Source: Adiantum capillus-veneris | Lineage: Eukaryota; Streptophyta; Polypodiopsida; Polypodiales; Pteridaceae | NCBI GenBank assembly: GCA_014529385.2 | Contig: CM043959.1 | Coordinates: forward strand, 1,460,358-1,524,357 | Direction: 5' to 3' | Length of the DNA stretch: 64,000 nt | Shown here: positions 1 through 11,886 of the stretch, in pieces | How positions within the stretch are numbered: the first letter of the stretch is position 1 | Layout of the letters: each line of letters begins with the position of its first letter | The notes under the pieces: model-generated | What the model was told of the DNA's origin: nothing | What the model saw: the letters and a program-made list of their open reading frames with translations, nothing else | The model's database searches: none | Program-made: the position numbers and the translations under genes

Positions 1-382
1 ATATTTGCAGCATGACAATGGTAGTATCCGGAAAAAGATGTAAAACATGGAGAAGCTATGAGTGGTATAAAGTGATAGTTGCACTGGCAGCAGGCTCTGC
101 TCTGATGGTGGCTTCTGGATCTTTGAAAACATTAGAAGAGTTAGCTTCCACTCTTGCACACTTTGCTAATCTTTCAAGCTTCTCCTTGCTCTTGAACTCA
201 GTATACAACTGTTGCACAAGATGTATGCAAGTAGCTATGCTCGGTAAGTAGTAATATCAGAATTTTTTAGCTCCTCAAAAGTCTTTGTAATCTACCCAAT
301 AGTCTACTTGACCATGTTCAATAATGAACATGATGTCATGAGTGATATGTCAGATGTAGAGGGCACAAATACGATATGGAGT
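1..382. other. Unassigned flank left of Copia-1
   Basis: No gene is recognised. A short plus-strand frame (12-251) has no recognisable domain and looks leucine/alanine-rich by chance. On the minus strand, roughly 240-80, there is an open charged stretch that could be a small exon, but no splice sites or family support it. The segment ends where the Copia-1 5' LTR begins with TG. Confidence 0.3.
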
Positions 383-1126
383 TGTTAAGTATGGAGCCTG
401 ATTTACCCTTGTAATTTTCTGTGGTAAAAGCGCACATTTGTAAGGCCCCCATTATGAGGAGAAGCCATAATGCATGAAGGAAAATCACTCAGCGGAAACC
501 AAAATTTTCACGGACAATAATCATGGGCAACTTTAAAGGCCGCCCCCGAGACTTTTTTTCGCCGGAATATTCTTTTTTGCCGGAATATTATGGCCGGATG
601 GCGGCCAGAAAGTGGTCGGAAAACAACCGGTCGGTTGGCCGGTGGTCGGAAGTCAATGGCCGGTGGCCGGTGGCCGAATTCAAAAGCGGACTTGTCTTCT
701 CAAGGGCGGCCACACATGGGCGGATTGGAGGGTCCGATTTGGACTTATTCGCACAAGGGCGGCTACACATGGCTGTCTCTCATAAGAGAGGGCAGCCCTT
801 TTGGCCTATAAAAGGAGGCCATTTCTACACACATTTCATAGTGTGAAGTTGATGCAACAAAGTGAGTGTGAGGTGGTGAGAGTGAAGCAAAGCGGGAGCT
901 CCATTAAGGGTATAATCCCTTTGTAAACTACTTCTTGTTTTGAAGTACTAAAGCCATTGAGTGGCTGCTTTCCCGTGGACGTAGCCCACATTGGGTGAAC
1001 CACGTATATCGTGTGTACTCTCTCTCTCTCTCTCTCTCTACTCTATAATCTCGTGTATAGAAATCTGTCTCTCTTCATTAAGTAATCTACTCAATTATCT
1101 ATTTAGCTACGTCTTATTTCCTAACA
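383..1126 (+). repeat. 5' LTR of Copia-1
   Basis: A 744-bp terminal repeat, TG to CA. It contains a GC-rich block rich in GGCCGG (about 580-680), a TATA element near 807, and a (CT)n run at about 1019-1040 before the R/U5 end. Relative to the 3' LTR it lacks a short GC-rich insertion near 541. Confidence 0.95.
807..813 (+). promoter_or_regulatory. TATA box in Copia-1 5' LTR
   Basis: TATAAAA in the context GGCC-TATAAAA-GGAGGCC, conserved in the 3' LTR at 5581-5587. It is well placed to drive transcription starting in the downstream third of the LTR. Position and motif are seen; promoter function is inferred. Confidence 0.65.
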
Positions 1127-1128
1127 AC

Positions 1129-1140
1129 TGGTATCAGAGC
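1129..1140 (+). other. Primer-binding site, initiator-Met tRNA type (Copia-1)
   Basis: TGGTATCAGAGC lies two bases after the LTR end. This is the standard plant Copia primer-binding sequence, complementary to the 3' end of initiator methionine tRNA. Confidence 0.9.
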
Positions 1141-1199
1141 AAGGTTTGCTCGTAGCTAAATTATCTCAAGGAAAGTATTCCTTGAATTGAGTGGGAGTT

Positions 1200-4100
1200 A
1201 TGGCGGAGGAAGGGAAGCTCAAGATTGAGAAGTTCAACGGCAAAAAACTACCAACATTGGAAGATGCAGATTGAAGACTATCTCTACCAGAAGGACCTCT
1301 ATTTGCCAGTAGGCGGTCTTGCGAAGAAGCCCACAACAATGGCAGATGAAGCATGGATTGTCCTTGATCGAAAGGCACTGGGAACAATCTGGTTAAGGTT
1401 GGCGTCAACGGTGGCCTTCAATGTTTCGGAGATGAAGACCAGGGAGGACTTGATGAAGTCACTTGATGACTTCTACGAGAAACCATCGGCATCCAATAAG
1501 GTATTTCTTATGAAGCGCTTGTTCAATCTAAAGATGGCAGAGAATGGTTCAGTTGCAGAACACCTAAATGACTTTAACACAAACATAAGTCAACTTCGAT
1601 CAGTGAAAATCAATTTCGATGATGAAGTGCAGGCTCTCCTTATACTATCATCTCTACTGGATAGTTGCGACAGCCTTGTGATGGCTGTAAGTAATTCTAT
1701 CTCTGGCACAAATACTCTTAAGTTTGATGATGTTGTGGGTGTTCTCCTAAGCGAGGAAATGCGAAGGAGAAGCATAGGAGAATCATCAAGTGCTGCACTA
1801 TCAGTGGAAACAAGAGGAAGGCCTAAGGAGAGGTTCAAAAAGCAAAAGGGTCGTGATCGCTCAAGGCGGAGCAAGTCACGTACAAAGTCAGTTCTTGAAT
1901 GTTGGAACTGCGGCAAGAAGGGCCACGTCAAGAAGGATTGTTGGTCCAAGAACAAGAAGAAGACAGATTCTCCAGACAACAAGCCAACATCGGAGGCCAA
2001 TGTGGCAGGTAAAGTAGAGCAAGATGCTCTAATTCTCTCATTAGACAATGTGTCTAATTCCTGGATAGTAGATTCCGGGGCTTCATTCCATGCAACACCA
2101 CACAACCAACATTTCCAAGACTACACCAAAGGTAATTTTGGGTATGTATACTTGGGAGATGATGAAGCTTGTGAGATTGTCGGCAAAGGTACAGTTTCTG
2201 TCAAAACTACTAACGGAAATGAATGAAAGCTTAAAGATGTAAGGCATGTTCCTTCTCTTCGCAAAAATTTGATCTCTACAGGACAATTGGACGATGAAGG
2301 TCACAACATTGCATTCGGAAACAAACGGTGGAAGATCTCAAAGGGATCTTTGGTGGTTGCCAAGGGTGAAAAAGTCGGTACACTTTACTTGTGTACTCTT
2401 AGCACGCAATCTTCAGCTTGTGCAGCAACTACAGATGTTGACAGTGCGGTGTGGCACTACCGACTTGGGCATATGAGTGCCAAAGGAATGCAAATCCTTC
2501 AAACAAAGAAGCTTCTACCAGGTTTGAAAGAAGTGGACTTAGAGTTCTGTGAAGATTGTGTTTATGGTAAACAAAAGAGGGTAAAATTTCAAAAATCAGG
2601 AAATGAAAGAAAAAATAAAAAACTTGAGTTGGTTCATTCTGATGTTTGGGGTCCTGCAAGTACACCATCACTTGGTGGCTCATTGTACTATGTAACATTC
2701 ATAGACGATGCGACTAGAAAAATATGGGTTTATGTCATGAAGAATAAATCCGATGTATTTTCCATATTTCAAAGGTGGAAAGCCTTTGTGGAGAATGAAA
2801 CAGGTACCAAGGTTAACTGCCTCAGATCCGACAATGGAGGTGAATATTGCAGCCAAGCTTTTGAAAGCTTTGTGCTAGCAATGGCATTCGGAGGCAAAGG
2901 ACAACCCCAAGGATACCTCAACAAAATGGGATTTCGAAAAGGATGAACAGGACAATCATGGAACGAGCACGAAGCATGCGGCTACATGCAGGCCTACCGC
3001 TTGAGCTTTGGGCAGAAGCTGTAAGTACGTCTGTGTACTTAATGAATCGGTCACCCTCAACGGCATTGGATGGGGGAGTTCCAGAAGAGGCATGGACAGG
3101 TAAACCGGTGAATTATGCATTTCTCAAAGTGTTTGGGTGTGAGGATTTCATGCACATAGATAGAAGCCTAAGATCAAAGTTAGATGCAAAGTCCAAAAAG
3201 TGTTTCTTCATTGGCTATGGAGAAGGAGACTTTGGGTATCGCCTATGGAATCCTGAATATGGTAAAATCTTAAGGAGTAGGGATGTAATTTTTAACGAAC
3301 AAAATATGTACAAAGATTACTTGGAAAGAAAACAAACAAAAGAAACAGGTGATGAGTACATGGAGCTTGAGGACGGTGAAGACTCAAGGACTGCAAACGG
3401 TGACAATGTGCAACAACGTCAACCAAATGAGGAGCCTCAACCTATTCCCCAAAGATCTACAAGAGCAAGTAGACCTCCAGAAAGGTTTGTTCCTTCCTTC
3501 AACCATCTCTTGATCTCAGATTCTGGAGAGCCGGAATCATATGAAGAAGCTATGCAACATGAATCCAAAGAAGAATGGATGAAGAGCATGCAAGTGGAGA
3601 TGGACTCACTACATCGCAACCAAACATGGGAGTTGGTTGAGTTGCCTAAAGGTAAGCGGGCACTTCAAAACAAATGGGTGTACAAGCTAAAGGAAGAAGA
3701 AGGTGGGAAGAAAAGGTACAAGTCTAGGCTTGTGGTAAAAAGTTTTTCTCAAAATAAAGGTATTGACTTCAATGAAATATTTTCTCCTGTTGTAAAAATG
3801 AACTCAATTAGGCTTGTCTTAAGACTTGTGGCTGCTCATGATCTAAATCTCGAGCAAATGGATGTAAATACGGCATTCCCTCACGGTGACTTAGAGGAGG
3901 AAATCTACATGCTTCAACCAAAGGGGTATGAAGTAAAAGGTAAGGAGAAAATGGTTTGCAGATTAAAGAAGAGCTTGTATGGTTTAAAGCAAGCATCAAG
4001 ACAATGGTACTTGAAGTTTTATCGATGGATGTTGGATCATGGATTCACAAGATGCAACTCGGATCACTGCGTCTACACGGAGAATTTGGGAGATGGGAAA

Positions 4101-5081
4101 TTCATCATCCTAATGTTGTATGTTGATGACATGTTGATTGCAAGTGCTAACATGCAGGACATCAAAGACCTAAAAGAGGAGCTGTCCAAATCTTTTTCAA
4201 TGAAAGATTTAGGTGCTGCAAAGAGGATACTTGGTATGAAAATATCAAGGGACAGGACGAAGAAGACAATAAAGCTATCTCAAGAAGATTACATCAAGAA
4301 GGTACTAGAAAGGTTTGCAATGCAAAATGCAAAACCAGTTTCTACACCTTTGGCTGGTCATTTTAAACTAACGAAGGATATGTGTTCAAAGACACAAGAG
4401 GAGATAGCCTATATGTCTAAAGTTCCATATGCTGCAGCGGTAGGTTCTCTAATGTATGCTATGGTTTGGACAAGGCCAGACATTGCACATGCAGTGGGAG
4501 TTGTGAGTAGGTTCATGGACAACCCGGGTAAAGAGCATTGGCAAGTTGTGAAGTGGATACTTAGGTATCTAAAAGGGACAACAACAAATGCTTTGTATTT
4601 TGGAGGAACTGATATTTTTCTAGAAGGGTATGCTGATGTAAATATGGCAGGTGACAAAGATACTCGAAGGAGCACTACTGGCTATGTGTTCACGGTTGGA
4701 GGCACAGCAGTAAGCTGGGCTTCAAAGCTGCAGAAAGTGGTTTCACTTTCTACCACGGAAGCAGAGTATGTAGCAATGACGGAGGCAAGCAAAGAAATTA
4801 TGTGGCTTCACAGATTCTTAGAAGAGCTTGGATTCAAACAAGACAATTGTGTCTTGTACAATGATAGCCAGAGCGCTATCCATCTTGCGAAGAACTCAGT
4901 CTTTCATTCAAGGACAAAGCACATTGAGGTGAGATATCACTTCATACGCACTCTTTTGGAAGAGGGACAACTAAAGCTAGGAAAGGTGCATACAAGTGAA
5001 AATCCTGCAGACATGTTTACAAAGGTGGTCAACAAGGAGAAGTTGAGCTTTTGCTCATCTTCAATCGGCATTCAAGGATAA
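1200..5081 (+). pseudogene. Copia-1 gag-pol polyprotein, broken
   Basis: The start ATG at 1200 opens the expected gag N-terminus but runs out of frame at an A-run near 1243-1248; the conserved gag sequence resumes in the frame beginning about 1249. In order: gag; CCHC knuckle (CWNCGKKGHVKKDC, about 1903-1944); protease DSG motif (about 2071); an in-frame TGA at 2224-2226 where related elements keep coding; integrase with HHCC zinc region (about 2455-2570) and core; a single-base loss near 2869-2871 that moves the frame; then integrase end, reverse transcriptase with YVDD (4119-4130) and RNase H with an intact C-terminus ending at 5081. The three lesions make this copy inactive, but each module still reads well, matching the LTR age. 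Confidence 0.93.
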
Positions 5082-5130
5082 GAAGCCAGAATGGAAAGCA
5101 GTCACAGGTTTGGTTTGGAGATCAGTCTCC

Positions 5131-5141
5131 AAGTGGGAGAT
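5131..5141 (+). other. Polypurine tract of Copia-1
   Basis: AAGTGGGAGAT immediately precedes the 3' LTR, the usual plant Copia plus-strand priming tract. Confidence 0.85.
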
Positions 5142-5894
5142 TGTTAAGTATGGAGCCTGATTTACCCTTGTAATTTTCTGTGGTAAAAGCGCACATTTGT
5201 AAGGCCCCCATTATGAGGAGAAGCCATCGTGCGTGAAGGAAAATCACTCACCGGAAACCAAAATTTTCACGGACAAGAATCAAGGGCAACTTTAAAGGCC
5301 TCGGGGGCGGAGGCCCCCTGAGACTTTTTTTGTCGCCGGAATATTCTTTTTCGCCAGAATATTATGGCCGGACGGCGGCCGGAAAGTGGTCGGAAAACAA
5401 CTGGTCGGTTGGCCGGTGGTCGGAAGTCAATGGCCGGTGGCCGGTGGCCGAATTCAAAAGCGGACTTGTCTTCTCAAGGGCGGCCACACATGGGCGGATT
5501 GGAGGGTCCGATTTGGACTTATTCGCACAAGGGCGGCTACACATGGCTGTCTCTCATAAGAGAGGGCAGCCCTTTTGGCCTATAAAAGGAGGCCATTTCT
5601 ACACACATTTCATAGTGTGAAGTTGATGCAACAAGGTGAGTGTGAGGTGGTGAGAGTGAAGCAAGGCGGGAGCTCCATTAAGGGTATAATCCCTTTATAA
5701 ACTACTTCTTGTTTTGAAGTACTAAAGCCATTGAGTGGCTGCTTTCCCGTGGACGTAGCCCACATTGGGTGAACCACGTATATCGTGTGTACTCTCTCTC
5801 TCTCTCTACTCTATAATCTCGTGTATATAAATCTGTCTCTCTCCATTAAGTAATCTACTCAATTATCTATTTAGCTACGTCTTATTTCCTAACA
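5142..5894 (+). repeat. 3' LTR of Copia-1
   Basis: A 753-bp direct repeat of 383-1126. It has a GC-rich addition around 5299-5318 and a shorter CT run. TATA copy at 5581-5587. Confidence 0.95.
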
Positions 5895-6449
5895 GAAGCT
5901 TCTCAAATACAGACTTGGTCAAAGTCTTGTGAACCGGTAATAATGTAGGATCTAGATAGCGACAAAGCTCGACCTCTAACATGTGGTGAAAGTGGCACAC
6001 TATAATCTCAGAGATGATCTTTCGTAGATGTTTCTCTAGCCTAGTGTTTTCCATATCTGTAAGATATAATTACAAACCATAAACATTATGATATGAATGT
6101 AAACCATCAAAATCATGTCATGATTGTCAACCATAAACACTATGACATAATTTGTAGCCAAAAGCATTGTGTTATGATTGAAAAACATACACTATACGAT
6201 TAATGATTAAAATTTTGAAGATAGATAAAGCGCGCGCGCACACACACACACACACGGGGAGAGAGGTGAACATGCCACGAGCGTGAGGTATGCTCATCAC
6301 AAGAGCTCAAACATGGTATGTCTGTAGGGGGGAATGTAGATTGATAGAGAACACACCTAAAGAGTTGAAGGATCGTACATGTGAATAGCCCAGCTTGTGT
6401 GAGGTACTCTCAGCACAAGTCATGGATGATGTTGTAATGTTGATTGATA
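5895..6449. other. Non-coding stretch with short degenerate repeats
   Basis: No gene recognised. Between about 6060 and 6200 a phrase like 'accataaacayyatgayat' recurs loosely several times. A (GC)n(AC)n microsatellite lies at 6230-6255. Confidence 0.4.
6230..6255. repeat. Microsatellite (GC)n(AC)n
   Basis: An alternating CG run passes directly into about nine CA units. Alternating purine-pyrimidine DNA of this kind can adopt the Z form. Confidence 0.9.
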
Positions 6450-7020
6450 GTTTTATCAATCTAATCCCTGATAAGTGTGTGGAACTCACAACACAACCAC
6501 CATCAATGGTGGATCGAATAGCTTAACAATTTTAGATGTAGGCCAACCATCGCATGTATCTACATCCAAAACAACACCAAGTCATCTAGTGATGAACAAT
6601 GGTGTATCTACAAATTAGAAAGTACAAGGCTAATTGGTGCCGCATACTAAGATGAAGAGGGCAAAAGTACTCATCTCTTCACTCTTAGTTGACGAGCATT
6701 AACCCTCGTATTTTTATATACTATGAGCAATAATGTGACCTAATCTAGCCACTAATGAAGTGTGTGTAACTCACAACGCAACCACCAGCGTGCAAATTAA
6801 CAATCTCATATGCAGGACAACCATCGTATGTATCTACATACAAGACAACACCAAGTCATCTCTAGTGATGAACAATGGTGTGTATGGATTACAGAGCACA
6901 AGGGTAAGTGGTGCATCACACAAAGATGAAGAGAGCATAAAGTATGCATCTCTCCACTCTATATTTGACGAGCGTCACCCTTGCGTTTCTATGTAGTACA
7001 AATGAGAATGTGTCTTGATC
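6450..7020. repeat. Diverged tandem duplication, about 286-bp period
   Basis: Copy A (about 6450-6735) and copy B (about 6736-7020) share ordered blocks: 'gtgtgt..aactcacaac.caaccacca', 'ggacaaccatcgtatgtatctacat', 'aacaccaagtcatct', 'gtgatgaacaatggtgt', 'aagatgaagag' and 'ttgacgagc'. Many substitutions and small indels separate them, so the duplication is old. No coding potential. Confidence 0.75.
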
Positions 7021-7039
7021 TAAAACTGTGAACAGTATA

Positions 7040-7335
7040 GGTCACTTTGAAGTGAGAGATGTAGCATCATGCCTACTGCACTCCACAAGTGGACCATTAA
7101 ATTCTAACTCTATGGTGAGAGATAAATTATTGCATTGCACCAGTGAGAATCTAAGTTTGTCCTAAAATCCTTCCTGGAGTGAGCCATATGGCTACACTCC
7201 TTGAGAAGAGATGCTTAATTCTACTTACTTCTAGAGTGAGCCGTATGGCACCATACCACGAAGTGGCCTATAGTCTACAAGCTATCTCTGTGGTGAGAGA
7301 GTAACTACTACACCACACGAGCCTAGCACAATATA
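7040..7335. repeat. Degenerate repeat rich in 'gagtgagccrtatggc' and 'ctatggtgagaga'
   Basis: Two imperfect units (about 7045-7190 and 7190-7335) share 'gagtgagccatatggc', 'aagtgg', 'ctctrtggtgagaga' and 'actrcacca'. No reading frame is evident, and they probably belong to the same old repeat as the preceding 286-bp duplication. Confidence 0.5.
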
Positions 7336-7689
7336 CAAAAAGAAGTTAGTACTCATGAAATTTAAGAAAAAAATTATACCTAAATACTGCTTTGGCTTTG
7401 GTGGTCATACTGAAGCTGACTGGTATCTCCTAGCGGCGGTCTCTCTGAAACTAAGAATGCAAGAGGCAGTCACGTTTTTTATCAAAAGTGGCGATGCCTT
7501 TTTGAAAGATCTTCCAATCCAAAAATCTTTTGATGGAAAAAAAATTATTCCGGTATTCGGATGCTATTTGAGATTATGCTGCATAATGGCTTTTTATACG
7601 TATAATTTGTATGATACGGGCATATAAATGTAACCTAGACCACAAATAGCTCAAAATGAGATCGTTGGCAAGCTTAAATTTTTTTAACC

Positions 7690-7885
7690 CTTGCAAAGGA
7701 TCGATATCACAGTCGACATGTGTGAGGATATTTCCATCGATACCACAATCGATAATATCAAATGTGATAGTATTGGTTGTGATATCGATATTTGCATCGA
7801 TATCACGATCAATGTTTGCATTGATATCACGATCAATATTAACAACACGCATATCGACACAAATATCGACACAAACATTGACAGC
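7690..7885. repeat. Minisatellite of ATCGAT/GATATC words
   Basis: About 190 bp made of degenerate units of roughly 24 bp around 'catcgatatcacgatcaatrtttg'. Because ATCGAT and GATATC are each self-complementary, the array can fold on itself. The repetition keeps several frames open on both strands (for example an Ile-Asp-Arg-Asp repeat on the minus strand); these are treated as artefacts of the repeat. Confidence 0.75.
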
Positions 7886-8135
7886 GCACAGAAGTTCACA
7901 AAGTGTTTCTCGTTTTGCGTCGATAGACTAAACGGCCCCATTAATAGTGAAAACAAACTTTCACTTCTATACATTCCATTAGAAAAATACTAGTAATAGC
8001 CAAAGTAAACATGTGTCGTGTCGCAAACTTCTCAGCAATGTGGACGTAGGGAGTCTTTAAATACACTATAATATTATTATTCTTTCCCTGTCAAATCACT
8101 TGTCTTAAGATGGAAGATCGCACTCTCATCTTAAG

Positions 8136-8147
8136 ACTATGATCTTG
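8136..8147. repeat. Left target-site duplication of LINE-1
   Basis: ACTATGATCTTG is repeated exactly at 9057-9068, just after the poly(A) of the LINE. Confidence 0.9.
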
Positions 8148-9056
8148 TAAGCTAGTCAACAGTTTTCCAATACTTCCTATTGCCATTGTAGAATTGCTCA
8201 AGTCGAACGCCTGGAGATGAAAGATCTTGATAAGGTGGTGATGCCAATTTGTGAATCCAACTTTGGGACGCCTGGAGATGGCCCGGGAGTAGCCTGTTTT
8301 GGAAACCACACTCTAAAGGCATCTACCATGCATTAATGCACGAGGCTAATTGGTGTAGCCCCCTCAACAAATTATGGAGGAGGCACTGGACGGAAAAACG
8401 GTGGGAGGGAGTCATGGAGAACATCTGGAAGCCAAGGTGGCCTCAATATATGAAGATATTTTTGTGGAAAGTGATGTGGGGTGCTTTGCTGAGACGGGAG
8501 TAAATGAACAAGAAAGAGGCATCAGGTCCGATCGTTGCTCGGGGTGCAGAATAGCTAGTGAAGACCTATCCCACCTTTTCATGGGATGCCAGGAAATCAA
8601 GGGCATGGCTAGGAAAATATGCAAGTGGATTCAAAGGACATGGAAAATTAAGTTCTTCAAGAATGATCTGTTCTTCGATAGTAACAGGTTGGGAAGTCTT
8701 GCTCTTCTTGTCTACACTCAAATAATCAGGTACTACTTCTTGTACCATATTTGGCAAGCAAGAAACCGCCGCGTGTTTGAGGGGGATATGGTTGTGGCAA
8801 GCTTTTGTGAAATCATACAAGAGAGCAGAGTGACGATACACAAGATCGAAGGCAAACAAGCCTCAAAGGGCTGGTCTAGAACAATACATAACATCTTATA
8901 ATAAGTAAAGCCTAGGAGTGGTAGTGGTTTCTCTGCCAAGCAGATAACTTGCAATCCTTTGACCCTCGAGGCTCGGTCTAAGCTCGAGGTTGTTGTATAT
9001 TTTTGATGTTCTTAATACTATCCACTCACAATTGTGAGTTTTGCAAAAAAAAAAAA
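8148..9056 (+). mobile_element. LINE-1: 5'-truncated non-LTR retrotransposon with poly(A) tail
   Basis: About 909 bp, bounded by an exact 12-bp duplication (8136-8147 and 9057-9068) and ending in about a dozen A. These are the hallmarks of target-primed reverse transcription. Only the C-terminal coding part and 3' UTR of a plant LINE were copied. The 3' UTR contains a small stem, 'ctcgaggctcggtctaagctcgag' in effect, near 8965-8990. Confidence 0.9.
8335..8901 (+). pseudogene. LINE-1 ORF2 C-terminus with RT-associated zinc-binding domain
   Basis: Recognised from the tryptophan-rich plant LINE tail (WRRHWTEKRWEG, then PRWPQYMKIFLWKVMWGAL, about 8371-8500) followed by a zinc-binding core with C-x2-C and H-x-F-x2-C (CSGC...DLSHLFMGC, about 8540-8595). 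The first part reads in a frame that stops near 8503 and the second in the frame of 8374-8901, so at least one frameshift separates them. No RT catalytic motif is present because the insertion is 5' truncated. Not functional. Confidence 0.8.
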
Positions 9057-9068
9057 ACTATGATCTTG
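9057..9068. repeat. Right target-site duplication of LINE-1
   Basis: Exact copy of 8136-8147. Confidence 0.9.
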
Positions 9069-10385
9069 ATAGAAGGAAAAATAATTCCATCATTGTACCT
9101 TTTAGTTTTTTGGAGTATTCAATGCCATGAAACTCAAATAAGAATAATCATGTGATATGGAATATATGGGCAAAATCAAATTTGCGACCAAGTCAAGTCC
9201 AGCTTGTTGCAAAATCCACCTTTTTTCAACTTGCTTTGAAAAAAAAAAGGATACACATTTTTTTCAATAAATTAGCACATTCAAATTCTTGTATATTCTA
9301 TATAACTTGAAATGAAAATAGTTAACTATATAGCACTGATTGAAATGTAGTCATATTGAATTTTTTTTGGCATGCTAAAGGTCTTAGTATCCATATGGGT
9401 GAAATCATTCAATTCTAAATATTTGACATGTGTCCCTCAAAAGAGCCTCAAAAGTCTTGAACCAAAAGAAGTATTTCCTTTCAAATGTTGTTTCCCAAAG
9501 GTGCATTCTTTTTGGCTTGAAGAAGGCCATAGTGGAGTGGTGGAGAAATGGTGCAATTTTCAGCCGTTGATGCAGAGGTGGCCGATGGTGGACACGTGTC
9601 CTCTTGGGTTGAAAAGGAAAGTTTTCTAAAGATTATATCTTTCTTTTAAATTGCAAACGGGTCTTTCTATCATGGTTATTTTTCCCCTTCATTTTTAAAT
9701 CTTTTTACTTTTTTTTGTCTTTGTTTATTAAGCATTAGAAGTGCATTTATAGAATTTTGATCCCATGATGTAAAATAATTTTATTTGTGAAATAGTCTTT
9801 CTATTTACAAATCTACTAAAAAACATTTTAGGAAATTGTTTTCTTATATCTTATGCTTATTAAACCAACCTTTTCTTATGAAGGCATTAAAAACAAGTGA
9901 ATGGGCCACTATGGCTTTCTAAAACAATAAGCATGAGAGCTGCTCCTTCTTTATGGAGCTTGGGAAAAATAAGTGTTAACTTAAAGGTGACTCCATTTTT
10001 TTTCATTTTGAAGGTCATAAAAAAGGCTCCCCTTTTCTTTCTACATATACACTAACCTCACTATTTGTTGACCATTTTATCTCTATGTAGATGTGTGCAT
10101 TTGTGTGTGGGGGACTAGGAACAAAGAAAAAGTGCATTTTTCATATCCATAATCTGTTATCAAAGGTAGTGGTGGAGGCTAGACGGATTGGTATGTTGGT
10201 TTCGACAACTAGCTTGTAATTATGTGTGTATATGGACAATAATATTTTATTTTAAAACAATACACTTAGAGCACTGATTAAGACTTACTTTCGATAAATC
10301 TTCCCTCCCCTTTACCTTTAGGAGGCTATCTTGACTCCTTACCTTGTTTTAGCATGTTAAAAAAGGCTTTAGAAAACAAAGAATT
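9069..10385. other. AT-rich intergenic stretch
   Basis: No gene or element recognised. The sequence is AT-rich with T-runs. The segment 9733-9893 is a diverged copy of 10388-10640: both contain 'atagaattttratc..atgatgtaaa', 'ttatgcttattaaa' and 'tatgaaggcattaaaa'. Confidence 0.4.
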
Positions 10386-10539
10386 AAAGATTGTATTCAT
10401 AGAAGTTTAATCTATGATGTAAAGTATTGTTTCAATATTTTTGTTTATTTTATGATTTATGTAAAGATTGTATTCATAGAAGTTTAATCTATGATGTAAA
10501 GTATTGGTTCAATATTTTTGTTTATATTATGATTTATAT
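10386..10539. repeat. Tandem duplication, 77-bp unit
   Basis: Two near-identical units start with 'aaagattgtattcatagaag' at 10386 and 10463. Very few differences, so this is a recent slippage or unequal-exchange event. Confidence 0.9.
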
Positions 10540-10646
10540 AAAGTACTTTTATTTAAGGACTTCACAAAAGATTCATTTTATTAAATTGTTTTGTATTCTC
10601 TATGCTTATTAAATCTATCTTTTCTATGAAGGCATTAAAATATATC

Positions 10647-10898
10647 TTTTTTTTAATTTCATTTTTAAATGATAACGTGCAATGTGTACCTTTCACCTTA
10701 TTATTTAAATGAAGCCTTTTTTAATATATAAAAGCATTCATTATTAATGGATATATAATGAATAATATAATGTATGTTTTTTTTATTTATTTATTTTCAA
10801 ATGATAATGTAAAATGTATACTTTTCACCTTAATATTTATATCGGATCTTTTTTAATATATAAACCATTTTTTATTATTTATGTATAATGAATAATAT
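10647..10898. repeat. Diverged tandem duplication, about 126-bp unit
   Basis: Both units contain 'aaatgataa.gt..aatgt.ta', 'ttttcacctta', 'ttttttaatatataaa' and 'tataatgaataatataat'. The region is extremely AT-rich and has no coding potential. Confidence 0.75.
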
Positions 10899-11616
10899 AA
10901 TTTTATATTAAAACATAACATTGATTGATTTCATTGTGTATGTTAAGATAAATTTTAAAAGCATGTTTTTATGTGATTATTCATAGTTTTTGGTTATTAT
11001 TATGAATTTTTAATTTCAAAAATAGTTATTATGTATAGAGTGACTCAATAAATAGATGTTAAGCATCTATGTTAAAACTTAAGTCAAATTTAACAGTTAA
11101 ATTGATGTAGATACCCTTAAATGTTCAAGACTTGCTATGTTGGATTTGTTATTGCAGGATGCATAAGTTTAAGTTTATTGCATGACTTACTATGTTTCCC
11201 TTCTTATTGCATGACACAAAAGTTTAACTACTCATATTGTTTTTTGTAGCTCAAAAACAGTGGAATCCTCTGTGTTTCAAAGTCAGACGATACCACTGGT
11301 CATTATCCAGGTTAGCAATATATTTCAATCTTTAGAGTTTGCCATTACTTGTTGTTCACAGCTAGTTTTACTATTAACATCGTTGTAAAAACCCCTACCT
11401 AGGCCAAGCAACCAAGACTAGTTAAAATTGTCAAGCAAATGGTGTGTAATGCATGCCTGCCCATCCCCAAATCTGATGGGCAGACATGTAGTGAGTGTGT
11501 ATCCAACCCTAAAACTACGCTTTGTGAGATGAGAGCGCTACTCTAACGTGCTGCGAGTCTGCACCTTTGTGTTGCATTTCTTGAGAGTGCTACTCTCTTG
11601 GATTGTGACGACGCCA

Positions 11617-11619
<3 letters not shown>
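10899..11619. other. AT-rich intergenic stretch
   Basis: No gene recognised. It holds short repeated phrases such as 'aagtttaa' and 'tgacttactatg' but nothing that can be classified. Confidence 0.35.

Positions 11620-11706
<87 letters not shown>
11620..11706. repeat. Compound microsatellite (TC)n(AC)n
   Basis: About 14 TC units followed directly by about 29 AC units. A second AC tract lies at 11838-11886. The same TC-to-AC order recurs at 20337-20419. Confidence 0.97.
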
Positions 11707-11711
<5 letters not shown>

Positions 11712-11837
11712 TATGCTGTACATTCCTATGAAGAGCTTCTGCTCATGACTATGTTTGATATCTACCAAAATCCTCTTCCAGCTCAGCTCTACATTGCTCC
11801 TTTGATGTCATACCTCTATCTGTGTGACACACTGTTG

Positions 11838-11838
11838 G

Positions 11839-11870
<32 letters not shown>

Positions 11871-11886
11871 ACATACACGCACACAG
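11838..11886. repeat. Microsatellite (AC)n, interrupted
   Basis: AC repeat broken by single T and G changes toward its right end. Confidence 0.95.

Larger units (their letters stand above)
383..5894 (+). mobile_element. Copia-1: Ty1/copia LTR retrotransposon with both LTRs
   Basis: Two directly repeated LTRs (383-1126 and 5142-5894), each starting TGTTAAG and ending CTAACA, bracket a primer-binding site, a gag-pol region and a polypurine tract. Domain order gag, protease, integrase, reverse transcriptase, RNase H is diagnostic of Ty1/copia. By eye the LTRs differ by about 16 substitutions over some 735 aligned bases (about 98% identical), plus a small indel and a different CT-run length, so the insertion is moderately young. 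Flanking pentamers are GGAGT on the left and GAAGC on the right, not a clean target-site duplication. Gag-pol carries two frameshifts and one stop, so this copy cannot encode a complete polyprotein. Confidence 0.95.

Noticed and set aside
7574-7993. Overlapping open frames on both strands
   Set aside because: Kept open only by the ATCGAT/GATATC minisatellite.
9372-9629. A small gene of about 85 codons
   Set aside because: No domain, no flanking signals, and an AT-rich setting; chance frame.
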